This document shows, one piece after another, positions 7,800 to 15,534 of a stretch of DNA of 64,000 bases (the stretch's first letter is position 1; every line of letters begins with the position of its first letter). The translations under genes and the position numbers were made by a program. Source of the stretch: Breviolum minutum Mf 1.05b.01. Taxonomy: Eukaryota > Sar > Dinophyceae > Suessiales > Symbiodiniaceae. The stretch covers positions 62,001 through 126,000 of the forward strand of contig DF239109.1 in assembly GCA_000507305.1 (NCBI GenBank), in the 5' to 3' direction. The notes under the pieces are model-generated. The model was given only the letters and a program-made list of their open reading frames with translations, did not search any database and was not told where the DNA came from.

Positions 7800-9015
7800 T
7801 CTGCTGACCCTCCACAGCCATGCATCCCCGCTCTTCGTGCTTCTTAAGCAGTTCTTCAGACCTGAAGCCGTGTAAGCAGTGGTGGCAGTGGAAGTGTTTG
7901 TTTTGTCTCTTGTTCGTCTGGCTCCCCATCAATCGGTTATAGTCCTTTACAAAGACATAGTGGTGGTTATCTCCTTCGTGGATTTTTAGGAGGTCTATGT
8001 GGTGAGTGGCTTTGGCAATCTTAGTCTTCCTGTATAAGAGTATGCTCTGCTTGCCCTCCTCTTCATCCAAAAAATAAACATTTACGGATACCTGCCCCTT
8101 ATTATTCTCCTCAAAGGTGTCAATGTCAATGTTAGACGAAGGAAATTTCACATTGTCCCAGTTTAGGGTGTCGTTTATCTTCTTGTAGTTATACATCTCA
8201 CAGGCGTGATGGATTTCATAGACTTTATACACCCCGCACTGAACCGAATACTTGAAACAGAGGTCGTCGTTCGTGTTCTTTATGTTGATGCAGGGGTTTT
8301 TATCCTGAACCCATTTAGGTAATGGTAGAAAGGAACCGCCACGAGTGGGGTTATACTTGTCATAGTTCAAAGTCATGGTGTCTATCTTTTTTATGACTAG
8401 ACCGCTCTCCGAAAGTTCCATCCTATCCATCATTATCTCTATGTCCGAAGCCATTTGAGACAGCACGCTGGGTATTTCCCCCTCGTTGGTTATTTCGTAT
8501 CTCCTGCTCTTGATGGTGTGCCTTATCTCTTCACGAGTCTTTTTACTGACGAAAATCCCGAAAGTCTCCAGCACTATCTTCATCCCGTTGTGCTGTCTCA
8601 GATAGTCCTTCAGGTTAGCATCTTGGTTCTTCAGGAGTTGTAAAGCCTTGATGCCCTTAATATTATCCGCTATGTTGGTGATTGAGATGCTATTCACATA
8701 GTTTCCGAAGGCTGACCGTCTCCTGAAGGTTTCGGACTGACCCTGTCTGGTTCTTAATCCTGTCAGTTGTTTGGTCTTATCTTTGATGACTAGGTTCTTT
8801 TCCTTTTCTAGTAGATGCTTTTTAAACTGCGTCGTTTGTCTTTCCCGTTTGAGTCTCTTTCGTAGTCTGTCGCTTATGGGTTGCCCCCTTTCGTATTGGT
8901 AGGTGTCATCCCCTATTTTCAGTTTGGCTTGTCGCCTCCCCTCTTTAGGTATGATTTCACCCTGTTGAGTTTCAATTAGGTAATCTAATACTATTTGATT
9001 TGAATCATCCGCCAT
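7768..9015 (-). CDS. polB: DNA polymerase B, N-terminal part in shifted frame
   Basis: These 415 residues read straight into the polymerase apart from a frame change. Known PLV and Polinton polymerases carry just such an N-terminal extension: a helical Arg/Lys-rich region, then HHYVFVKDYNRLMGSQ and a C2HC finger CHHC-x12-H-x4-C immediately before the exonuclease domain. All are seen here, ending HEERGC. The frame stops shortly after the finger, while the other frame opens at the matching place. The junction is the five-base C run at 7787-7791 (G run in the gene). One base fewer would make one polymerase of about 1,250 residues, usual for the family. This may be inactivation, sequencing error or, less likely, programmed frameshifting. 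Start ATG at 9015 sits behind the shared early-type promoter. Confidence 0.85.
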   Translation of the reverse strand: MADDSNQIVLDYLIETQQGEIIPKEGRRQAKLKIGDDTYQYERGQPISDRLRKRLKRERQTTQFKKHLLEKEKNLVIKDKTKQLTGLRTRQGQSETFRRRSAFGNYVNSISITNIADNIKGIKALQLLKNQDANLKDYLRQHNGMKIVLETFGIFVSKKTREEIRHTIKSRRYEITNEGEIPSVLSQMASDIEIMMDRMELSESGLVIKKIDTMTLNYDKYNPTRGGSFLPLPKWVQDKNPCINIKNTNDDLCFKYSVQCGVYKVYEIHHACEMYNYKKINDTLNWDNVKFPSSNIDIDTFEENNKGQVSVNVYFLDEEEGKQSILLYRKTKIAKATHHIDLLKIHEGDNHHYVFVKDYNRLMGSQTNKRQNKHFHCHHCLHGFRSEELLKKHEERGCMAVEGQQIGDGGCTDVL

Positions 9016-9060
9016 TTATACTATATCCTATAAATTATTATGTCATCTTTTCTTTAAGTA
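9016..9060 (-). promoter_or_regulatory. Early-type promoter of the DNA polymerase
   Basis: In gene orientation TACTTAAAGAAAAG (9047-9060) lies 32-45 bases upstream of the ATG, with TATA-like sequence (ATTTATAGGATATAGTATA) between. The same arrangement precedes the next two minus-strand genes. Confidence 0.6.
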
Positions 9061-9148
9061 GTTTTATATTTCTTGGATGTTGGGTTCTTCAATTATTTTT
9101 TGAACCACCGACGACGAACCTCACTTCGGAGATGCTAAAAAAATATGA

Positions 9149-9170
9149 GGGGTTGGATTATCAAAACCCC
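9149..9170. terminator. Hairpin just past the stop of the F-box-like gene
   Basis: GGGGTT (9149-9154) and AACCCC (9165-9170) pair around a 10-base loop, one base beyond the TAG at 9172-9174. Confidence 0.5.
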
Positions 9171-9171
9171 A

Positions 9172-9711
9172 CTAGTCAATTTCAAAAATGGCAGAAAACC
9201 TGATTTTTTCAATGTGCTTTTCATTGTCCCTATCCATACATTGTTTGAGATGATAAACCGCATCCACTAAAAAACTTTCCATAGTGCCATCCTCACCGTA
9301 TGCAATCTCTGAAAAGTAATAGACATGTTTTCTGGTTTCAATTTGAACCTTCCAATGAGGTGTGAAAGATTGTATATATGGATTGAAATCTTTGTGGGCG
9401 AACAGTTCGTTCATTGTTTCACCGAAAAACTCTTCAAACCTTTTTTCTTCTTTAAGGATGGTTTTAGGGGTATATAACAAACTCATGATGTGATACTCCT
9501 TATACAAAAAGCAAAATTTGTTATCATTTGTATAATCATACTCAGCCTTTGTGTCATAAACATGGTGGCGAAATCTACACCTTAACTGAAACACCCTGAA
9601 ATATCTGTTTCTTTTGATGGTTTGATGCTCTGGTTTCCCAATCAAAAAACTTAGGATGTTCAAACGGCAATCTTCTGGCAAATCTTGAACCTTCAATGTT
9701 TCAACTGTCAT
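9172..9711 (-). CDS. Viral protein with F-box-like N-terminus
   Basis: This 179-residue protein begins with a short head followed by LPEDCRLNILSFLIG (about 11-25), which has the spacing of an F-box (LP.....I...L). Viral F-box proteins usually recruit host SCF ubiquitin ligases. The remainder (YFRVFQLRCRFRHHVYDTKA, then a beta-rich region with HWKVQIETRKHVYYFSEIAY) is not recognised. Only the first helix of an F-box is clear, so the call is tentative. The promoter matches that of the polymerase, suggesting an early gene, and the gene ends at a hairpin. Any ubiquitin-pathway role would fit the ubiquitin-like proteins encoded further right, but this is inference. Confidence 0.55.
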   Translation of the reverse strand: MTVETLKVQDLPEDCRLNILSFLIGKPEHQTIKRNRYFRVFQLRCRFRHHVYDTKAEYDYTNDNKFCFLYKEYHIMSLLYTPKTILKEEKRFEEFFGETMNELFAHKDFNPYIQSFTPHWKVQIETRKHVYYFSEIAYGEDGTMESFLVDAVYHLKQCMDRDNEKHIEKIRFSAIFEID

Positions 9712-9750
9712 AATTTCACTTACTATATATAGTCAACTTTTCTTTAAGTA
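9712..9750 (-). promoter_or_regulatory. Early-type promoter of the F-box-like gene
   Basis: In gene orientation TACTTAAAGAAAAG (9737-9750), then TTGACTATATATAGTA, then the ATG at 9711. The box is nearly identical in sequence and spacing to those of the polymerase and the zinc-finger gene. Confidence 0.6.
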
Positions 9751-9794
9751 GTTTTTTATTTATTTTTGGTCGCTGGTTGAAAAAATGATTTGAA

Positions 9795-9822
9795 CGGCAA
9801 CATCTCAAGGGGGTGGTTGCCG
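9795..9822. terminator. Hairpin spanning the stop of the zinc-finger gene
   Basis: CGGCAAC (9795-9801) and GTTGCCG (9816-9822) form a 7-bp stem; the TGA stop (9805-9807) is in the loop. Confidence 0.55.
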
Positions 9823-10113
9823 ATGTCTCTTACATACGTTTGTCTTCCTGTGTTTTGATAGATTTGATTTGCTACTTATCGTCCTCCCACAGTCCGGACA
9901 AACGAAAGGTTCTTTGAGGTTATTCTGATAATACTTGCAGAAATATTTGGGGTCTAGCGGTTTCTTATCGTAAGTCCCGTCGTCGTTCCACCTACTGGGG
10001 TTTGCATTGACCCTAGAAAGTGATTTTACACTATGTAGTTCATTCATCATATCATCAAACACATCATCGTCCATTTCCTGTTTTACTCCATCCATAACAA
10101 AATAGCAAGGCAT
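9805..10113 (-). CDS. Small zinc-finger protein (C2HC)
   Basis: The protein has 102 residues. An acidic N-terminal third (QEMDDDVFDDMMNELHS) is followed by a single finger near the C-terminus: FVCPDCGRTISSKSNLSKHR with a closing Cys, spacing C-x2-C-x12-H-x4-C, then a basic Pro-rich tail. The spacing equals that of the finger in the N-terminal part of the DNA polymerase. It could bind DNA or regulate viral transcription. The promoter is early-type, and the stop lies inside a hairpin. I know no named family. Confidence 0.65.
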   Translation of the reverse strand: MPCYFVMDGVKQEMDDDVFDDMMNELHSVKSLSRVNANPSRWNDDGTYDKKPLDPKYFCKYYQNNLKEPFVCPDCGRTISSKSNLSKHRKTNVCKRHRQPPP

Positions 10114-10160
10114 TATTTATAGTATATTTAATTCTATAAGGCGACTTTTCTTTAAGTGAA
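10114..10160 (-). promoter_or_regulatory. Early-type promoter of the zinc-finger gene
   Basis: In gene orientation TTCACTTAAAGAAAAG (10145-10160), then TATAGAATTAAATATACTATA before the ATG at 10113; third copy of the shared promoter. Confidence 0.58.
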
Positions 10161-10243
10161 TTATAACTTTTTTATACCACGGATTTCCCTACGCTCACTT
10201 CTTTTTCAAAAACTCCGTTGATTGTTCGTGAGTGAAACTCTCA

Positions 10244-10819
10244 TCAAGAAGATGACCTTCTGCGTGCACGCCTTTTGCGTTTGTTTGAACTCTCACGTTC
10301 TGATTTGATTTTGCTCTGCATCTTCTCCAACAGTTGATGTGCCGATTTGATTTCGCTTTTCATCTTCTCCAACTCAAGAAAAAAAGATGTGATTTCTTCA
10401 CGAACCACACGCTCGCGTATCATGATGATTTCCAATCTGAACTTGATGCTCTGTATCTCCTTGTCAATCTTCAAAGACTGCATAGGTTGACGAAGAACCA
10501 ACTCAATCGTCAAAGGTTTCATTTCATCGATTGAAGACAAAAGGCACTGGAAAGACTTCTCCAAAAAGAAATTGACGCAGGTCTCAAAAGTGTATGTCTC
10601 ATACACCACAGCGAAAATCCTCTCTGGCAACTCTTCAATCTTCTGGTTGAAGGTGATGGGCTTTTGTTCGTCAGGCTCTCCTTTCTGACTGACTTTGTAG
10701 AACTTGATGCAACTGTTCAGGAGGTAATCCAAGCCCACCGAAATGCTGAAGAGACCAGTCATGAACGAACGCAGGTCTTTTGTGCCATCAACGAGAAAGG
10801 CAAAGGAAGGTGAAGCCAT
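10244..10819 (-). CDS. Coiled-coil protein with basic C-terminal tail
   Basis: The frame opens at 10897, but the ATG at 10819 (MASPSFAFLVDG) is the likelier start, because the residues before it are Phe-rich and derive from AT-rich noncoding sequence. The resulting 191-residue protein has a hydrophobic N-terminal half, then long heptad-like helices (EEITSFFLELEKMKSEIKSA, LLEKMQSKIKSE) and ends in NKRKRRARRRSSS, a probable nuclear localisation or nucleic-acid-binding tail. No family recognised. It differs from its left neighbours in lacking the shared early box and has more Ser/Leu codons. It belongs with the next three minus-strand genes. Whether these four are viral or a separate insertion is not settled. 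Confidence 0.55.
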   Translation of the reverse strand: MASPSFAFLVDGTKDLRSFMTGLFSISVGLDYLLNSCIKFYKVSQKGEPDEQKPITFNQKIEELPERIFAVVYETYTFETCVNFFLEKSFQCLLSSIDEMKPLTIELVLRQPMQSLKIDKEIQSIKFRLEIIMIRERVVREEITSFFLELEKMKSEIKSAHQLLEKMQSKIKSERESSNKRKRRARRRSSS

Positions 10820-11392
10820 GGATACAATTGAGAACGAAAAGAAAAAACTTCTTTGAGCCACTTTAAAAATGATTGCGTAAAAGAACAAATCCAACAATCA
10901 CCAACTCTGAAGAAAACTTAAGTATGCAAACGAGTAATCGGTTCTCCCCTCACACACACACTTTTGAGTGTCCCCGACGGTTTAAAGGTGATGATGTGCT
11001 GAAAGTCCACGATGTCATACGCAGTCATGTCTTCTTAACCTCGGAGCAACAATAACACTAAAGAGAAACAAAAAATACAGCATGATGGATGAAGCAAAGA
11101 ATTGACCACGCATTTCTTTTTTCCATAGACACGCTGTGCGGTTTGTGTCCTTTGTTCGCTCAGAATTTGAGGATTTCAGGTTTCTGCAATCGGGTTGTTG
11201 GTTTATTGCAATCGGATTGTTGCATTATTGCAATCGGGATTTCTGAATATTGCAATCAAACCTGTAAAAACACTGAATTCTGCTGGGGTTGCGCTATACT
11301 GCAATCACGATTGCAATAACTGTTTTTGGGGTATTGCAATTGGATTGTTGGTTTATTGCAATCGGATTGATGACTTATTGCAATTGAAACCC
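10820..11392. repeat. Spacer with iteron-like GCAATC repeats
   Basis: No convincing gene lies here. From 11185 to 11386 the motif TTGCAATC or a one-base variant occurs nine times, at about 11185, 11206, 11228, 11250, 11300, 11311, 11334, 11356 and 11379. The longer unit GTTTATTGCAATCGGATTG occurs at 11201 and 11351. Spacing is often about two helical turns. Such an array could bind a replication or regulatory protein, or be decayed satellite sequence. The 15-mer TGAGTGTCCCCGACG is at 10965-10979. Confidence 0.55.
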
Positions 11393-12664
11393 TCACATGC
11401 TCAGACCCGTCATGGGTGCGGTGGTGGATTTCTGGGCTCGTTTGAGACCCGCTTCCTCCACCTTTTCATGTTCAATCTCCTGAATCAACTTCGTGAAACT
11501 GTCCCACCCGATTGTGCCCGTGCTGTCAGAAAACTCGTTCGTGAGGGCGAGTTGAACAGCATGAACCATTGCAATGCCTAAATCATCCAATTGCGTTGAG
11601 ACTTCACGCATCGTCTGGATGTCATCCACGAAGAGCACGTCAGACACGAACTTGCACCTTTCTTGCACCCTCGTGGAGTAGCCCTTCACATCTCTCAATT
11701 TTGCCAGTTCTTTGACACTCAACACTTGTAGGGCTTGTTCCATGGTGAAGTTCTCGGCTTTGATGCGGGTGTATAGGTCCATGATTTTGTTGCACACGGT
11801 GGTGATGCATGGAGCGAGGTTCGGCACATTCCTGCACCTCATCAACACCAGACCCACCGCATCCTCCAATTTTTTCATACCCTCCTCCTTGTTGAGTCCC
11901 GAAGTGATGTTGCCACCACCCGCTGACTTCGTCTCTCCACCCTTTGCCCTTTTCCCACCGCCACTGATGCCCATCATCACCTTAACCGTGGTCTTGTCCT
12001 TGATGCCATTGTCCGTGAAGGAGAGGTTCATCCAAATCGTGTCGTCATTCATCATGTAGAATCGGAGGTAGGTAGGATTGACCCGTATCTCGTGGGCAAT
12101 CAGGTATGCCATGGACTTGCACTTCCATGACGGATTGACAAAGATGGTAATCACATGGTTCATCAGGTACTTCTTGAAGGCAAAGCAGACCCGAACCCTC
12201 ACCTCCAAAAAGTTAATCTCGTCAAAGCCGTCGTAGTCATTGATGACTTCAAAATCTTCTTCATCAGAACCATCATCATCGCCTCCATCACCATCATCAC
12301 TATCATCACCGCCTCCTCCTCCACCTCCACCACCAACACCGCCTCCAGCGCTTCCACTCGCCTCCTGAGTGGTGAGCACTGGGCGGGCATGATTCTCCAC
12401 CGCGTAGTAGGTCAGGATGTTGTCCCAATGGTTGACGATGTAGTCGGCAATCTCGTTCTTCCTCATCTTTTTGAAACTGCTCTTGACCTTTGCATTCTTC
12501 GCCAACTCTTCCAACATTGCCCTATTCAACTCCATCAACTCGTTTGAAGTGGGTGGAGTCTTGTAGGTCTTCAGGCAGTGCTCCGCCTCCATGACATTCA
12601 CGCTGTTCGGCGTGATGGTGCACAGCACTGCCTTGCCATTCTTGATGAAAAGGGCAACCGACAT
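11393..12664 (-). CDS. Ubiquitin-like-domain protein with Gly-Asp linker
   Basis: The protein has 423 residues. The N-terminal part has a SAP-like helix pair (KKMRKNEIADYIVNHW, about 64-79). A low-complexity linker of Gly then Asp/Glu follows (about 105-137). A beta-grasp, ubiquitin-like segment comes next (about 151-230) with VITIFVNPSWK, a TDNGIKDKTTVKVMMG strand and a di/tri-glycine end SGGGKRAKGG. A helical C-terminal domain (about 250-423) closes it. The Gly-Gly after the last strand is where ubiquitin-type proteins are cleaved or conjugated, but here the chain continues. VNPSWK..SM resembles YNPNWK..TM in the gene at 14157, suggesting paralogues. The gene is intact and intron-free. Function is unknown; the ubiquitin-like call rests on strand pattern. 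Confidence 0.55.
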   Translation of the reverse strand: MSVALFIKNGKAVLCTITPNSVNVMEAEHCLKTYKTPPTSNELMELNRAMLEELAKNAKVKSSFKKMRKNEIADYIVNHWDNILTYYAVENHARPVLTTQEASGSAGGGVGGGGGGGGGDDSDDGDGGDDDGSDEEDFEVINDYDGFDEINFLEVRVRVCFAFKKYLMNHVITIFVNPSWKCKSMAYLIAHEIRVNPTYLRFYMMNDDTIWMNLSFTDNGIKDKTTVKVMMGISGGGKRAKGGETKSAGGGNITSGLNKEEGMKKLEDAVGLVLMRCRNVPNLAPCITTVCNKIMDLYTRIKAENFTMEQALQVLSVKELAKLRDVKGYSTRVQERCKFVSDVLFVDDIQTMREVSTQLDDLGIAMVHAVQLALTNEFSDSTGTIGWDSFTKLIQEIEHEKVEEAGLKRAQKSTTAPMTGLSM

Positions 12665-13195
12665 GACCAGAAAGTCAAAAGAAGAATGGGTCGCAGGAAA
12701 TCCAAATTTGAGAATGTTTTCACACAGACGCTACGGAAAATCGTGCAACCAGTTTTTCAAAAAAGACTTCATGAAATCATGAAACTTCAAAGAAAAAAAG
12801 AAAAGACTTGACATGATGCTGCAACAACTGTCCCTTCTCATTCCCATCGCAGCAATCTGAGTGTCCCCGACGAGTAGAGAAGTGGTCTAAACCTGTCATG
12901 TGGAAAGCGTTTGGTGGCAACACTGTTGGACGATGGGACGAACGAACGAACGAACAAAGAAAGCACTCACTCTATTTTTTTCTTTCATCAATCCTCGCAG
13001 TGTATTGGTAGGCAATTTGTTCTGTGCCGCCTACATGGATGTGTGCAATCTCTTGACCCGTCTCAGGTTCCTTCAAATCAACACGGCTGTGAAATTTTGT
13101 GTGTGTAAATATAAAATGTATGTGTGATTTTTTTATTGAAGGAGCATTTGTTTTCTTACCCCGATGTCAGGTTTTTTGCACATCATTTTCAATCC
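12665..13195. other. Intergenic spacer, no gene seen
   Basis: A-rich sequence upstream of the previous minus-strand gene. It holds the 15-mer TGAGTGTCCCCGACG (12858-12872), also found upstream of the coiled-coil gene, and a short (GAAC)n tract at 12939-12955. Open frames here are short and unlike the neighbouring genes. Confidence 0.5.
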
Positions 13196-13930
13196 CTAGT
13201 TCTCTTCCGCTTCTTCTTCATCATTATCGTCGCCATCTTCATCTTCATCTTCTTCTTCGCTTTCGGAATTCAATGCCCTGTTAATCTCCGCATTCAATGC
13301 CTCAGCATCTGCCTCAGTAGCCATCTGCATTTGGTCTGGAGGAATGAGCCAGATGACATCGTTGTCGTTGATGTCCAGCGTGTAGATGAAGGTGTTCATG
13401 TTCTGCATGACCATATTGCGTGGTCCGTTGCTGTCCCCAGGAGACATGACTGGCGTATGGCTTGCCTTGGCACCGATAATCATCACCACTTGCTTCCGAA
13501 TTTGTCCAACCTTGCCATTGCGATTCACACTGATGACCTGCTCAGGCCACTCGGGGTGTCCTTTGACACGGACACGCAACTTGATGATGTTCCTCACACG
13601 ACGGTCCACCTTCTCTTTGGTCGTCTTATACTTTTCCTTGAGGATCTTGGTGAGTTCTTTGGATGTCTTAATCCATGACAACCGCATTTTGGCTTTGTCC
13701 ATTTCCTCCTCCATTTGAAACGCCAATTTCAACTGCTCCTCCATTGTCAAAGACGCATAGATTTCTTTCATGCGTTCTTCCTGTTCATCCGATGTTGACC
13801 CATGGATTGTGAAGATGGGGTCGTTGACACCACTGCCACTTGCTGTTGGGTCTGGACGAGGGCTCTCATCACCGTTGCTGGATGTTTCATCAGCCTTCTT
13901 GTCGTTCTTCTTGTCGTTGTAGCCCGACAT
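13196..13930 (-). CDS. Ubiquitin-like-domain protein, acidic C-terminus
   Basis: The start is placed at ATG 13930 (MSGYNDKKNDKK); the frame opens 17 codons earlier, but that stretch is hydrophobic and unlike coding sequence. The protein has about 244 residues. A Ser/Asp-rich N-terminus is followed by a helical region with MEEQLKLAFQMEEEMDKAK, then a probable beta-grasp fold: IIKLRVRVKG, EQVISVNRNGKVGQIRKQV, and a last strand with DINDNDVIWLIPP. A strongly acidic tail (SEEEDEDEDGDDNDEEEAEEN) closes it. No Gly-Gly motif follows the fold, so conjugation is unlikely; it may serve as a binding module. It is the second of three consecutive minus-strand genes with this kind of domain. Confidence 0.5.
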   Translation of the reverse strand: MSGYNDKKNDKKADETSSNGDESPRPDPTASGSGVNDPIFTIHGSTSDEQEERMKEIYASLTMEEQLKLAFQMEEEMDKAKMRLSWIKTSKELTKILKEKYKTTKEKVDRRVRNIIKLRVRVKGHPEWPEQVISVNRNGKVGQIRKQVVMIIGAKASHTPVMSPGDSNGPRNMVMQNMNTFIYTLDINDNDVIWLIPPDQMQMATEADAEALNAEINRALNSESEEEDEDEDGDDNDEEEAEEN

Positions 13931-14156
13931 GATGAACAAACAGTGAAGGTCAGAAAAGAGCGGATGGAAGGAATGATTCAACTGAGAATTGCTTGAACCA
14001 AAAAAGTAAAGAAATTCACAATGATTTTTTTGAAAACGTTGCTTGAATGAAATGCAAAAAATCTCACATCAAAAGACAAAATCTAAACTCTGACTGACGC
14101 ATCACGACCGCAAAGAATCCTTTTTCAACAATTTTCTTGTGGGTATGGTGGCTGTA

Positions 14157-14675
14157 TCAATTCTTTACAATAATCACATCAAGGAGTTGCTCGGAACCGA
14201 CAATGGTCTCAAGCCTCTGAAACATCAAATCGCCATGAATATACAGAGACCTTGAAGTCAATCTGAAATACATCTCATGGCTCTTGTATTCATCATTCGT
14301 GGTAAAACGTTCAAACAGAAAGTTCATCACCTTCTTCTTCATCGTGTCGTTCTTCCAATTCGGGTTGTATTTGAAATCCAACACGGTACCATAGTCGCCC
14401 AACCTGACCCGTGTGGTCTTCATCACATACTTCTTCTCCACCTGTTGCTCCTCAATCTTGACTTCATGAACCATCTCATCAGTGGTTGTTTTCTGTGGAC
14501 GCATTGTGATGGTGAAATCAATGTCAAAGTCCTTCATGCCACAGTCAGCAGAGGTCATGTTGAGGCAACGGTAGATGTCGTTCATAGTGGAAGAACCCTG
14601 TGGAAAGATTGATGCTAGACGCTCACCATCACCACCAACGACTGCAATCATTGTTGAAGAGCAGGGTGGTTCCAT
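14157..14675 (-). CDS. Ubiquitin-like-domain protein, short
   Basis: ATG at 14675 (MEPPCSSTMIAVVGG) is used; 57 upstream in-frame codons are Phe/His-rich and probably not translated. The protein has 172 residues. The C-terminal half has RVRLGDYGTVLDFKYNPNWK, then a helix (TMKKKVMNFLFERF) and strands ending QLLDVIIVKN at the very end, so the fold would close the protein. KYNPNWK.DTM matches VNPSWKCKSM of the gene at 11393. The N-terminal half (DIDFTITMRPQ) may be a second, similar domain. Function is unknown; the fold is inferred by eye. Confidence 0.5.
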   Translation of the reverse strand: MEPPCSSTMIAVVGGDGERLASIFPQGSSTMNDIYRCLNMTSADCGMKDFDIDFTITMRPQKTTTDEMVHEVKIEEQQVEKKYVMKTTRVRLGDYGTVLDFKYNPNWKNDTMKKKVMNFLFERFTTNDEYKSHEMYFRLTSRSLYIHGDLMFQRLETIVGSEQLLDVIIVKN

Positions 14676-14969
14676 TGCAAACCAAATCGTGAAATTCAAC
14701 GAATGGGAAATATCTATGAAGAAAAATTGCTTGAGATGTAAAATGTCAAACAAAAATTTCCACCCTCGCACTGCATGCAAACCGACGAAGTGCAACGATA
14801 AACATGATGGTTTGACCTCTTCGTGGATGATGACGATGTTCATCAAACGGTGGCGGTGGCGGTGGCGGTGGTGGTGGTTGGGTGAATGGGTGGTGAATTA
14901 ATGGGACGACCTAACCCCCCACCCCAATACATTTAAAGGAATATACCCTTTCTATACTAGAAAATCATA
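14676..14969. promoter_or_regulatory. Divergent spacer with GGTGGC run and TATA region
   Basis: A purine-rich GGTGGC tract lies at 14848-14880. CATTTAAAGGAATATACC (14930-14947), shortly before the ATG at 14970, resembles the TTAAAG plus TATA arrangement of the early-type viral promoters. Confidence 0.4.
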
Positions 14970-15311
14970 ATGGAAAATAATCCTGAAACCAAACAATGTC
15001 ATAAATGTAAAGTCTTTCAAACAATGAACAGATGGACTGAAGGTAGGAAACTCTGTAATGTCTGCCTTGACCAGAGACAAAGATATAGAGAAAGACATGC
15101 CGAAGAAATCAAAATCAAAAAGACAGAATACTATGAAAACAATAAAGAAAAAATCAATGAGAAGGTAGAATGTCCCATCTGTAAATGCTTTGTGGTTAAA
15201 TGTCAATTGTTTAGACACGGACAGACACAGAAGCACTTGCGAAAACTAGCACAACTACAAAATGAACATATGAGAAATGAAAGAGACAAAACAATAACAC
15301 CACGAAACTAG
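14970..15311 (+). CDS. Viral-type zinc-finger protein
   Basis: A 113-residue protein with two zinc sites: CHKC (residues 9-12) paired with CNVC near residue 31, and a C-terminal CPIC followed by RHGQTQKHLRK. Between them is a Lys/Glu/Tyr/Asn-rich helix (KKTEYYENNKEKINEKVE). I know this architecture (a CxxC pair, a YxxNKEKI helix, then CPxC....H....KH) from many small proteins of giant viruses and Polinton-like viruses. It supports the view that the viral block extends at least this far right. The role is unknown, probably nucleic-acid binding. Confidence 0.65.
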   Translation: MENNPETKQCHKCKVFQTMNRWTEGRKLCNVCLDQRQRYRERHAEEIKIKKTEYYENNKEKINEKVECPICKCFVVKCQLFRHGQTQKHLRKLAQLQNEHMRNERDKTITPRN

Positions 15312-15489
15312 CAAAGTGCAAAGCAATTGAGGGATGAAACGAAAGAGGTGGAGATGTTGGTAAAAGCAATCGGGAAAAAACGATTGAGCCACGACGTTTC
15401 AATGTTGTGAAAGAAAATTTGCTATAATGAATGAACCTCCAACATCACTCCATCCCAGAAACATCCTTTTGTCAATTTTTTCTCCTGAG
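15312..15489. other. Probable right boundary of the viral block
   Basis: No gene is seen between the last viral-type gene and the first host exon. The end of the insertion should be in here or just beyond, but without the left end I cannot identify terminal repeats or a target-site duplication. Confidence 0.35.
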
Positions 15490-15534
15490 GTTCCAGATCC
15501 GTTCCGAATTGACGTGTCCGGTGTGTTCTCGAGT
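15490..15534 (+). CDS. USP exon: first zinc knuckle (CPVC)
   Basis: 45 nt coding for FQIRSELTCPVCSR, ending two bases into a Val codon. In USPs this block (F.G...S...C..C) holds the first Cys pair of a structural zinc site. It is preceded by CCTGAG; the donor is GC (GAGT|GCTACT). The next exon completes the Val and continues SVTFDP, exactly the known order. Confidence 0.82.

Noticed and set aside
11185-11386. CRISPR array
   Set aside because: Repeats are only 8-10 bp, degenerate, with irregular spacers, in a eukaryotic context.
11640-12547. Frames opposite or shifted to the Ubl gene at 11393
   Set aside because: Generated by its Gly/Asp-rich linker; no independent start context.
1-15311. 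Integrase, packaging ATPase or maturation protease of the virus
   Set aside because: I looked for the usual motifs and found none; they may lie left of the window.
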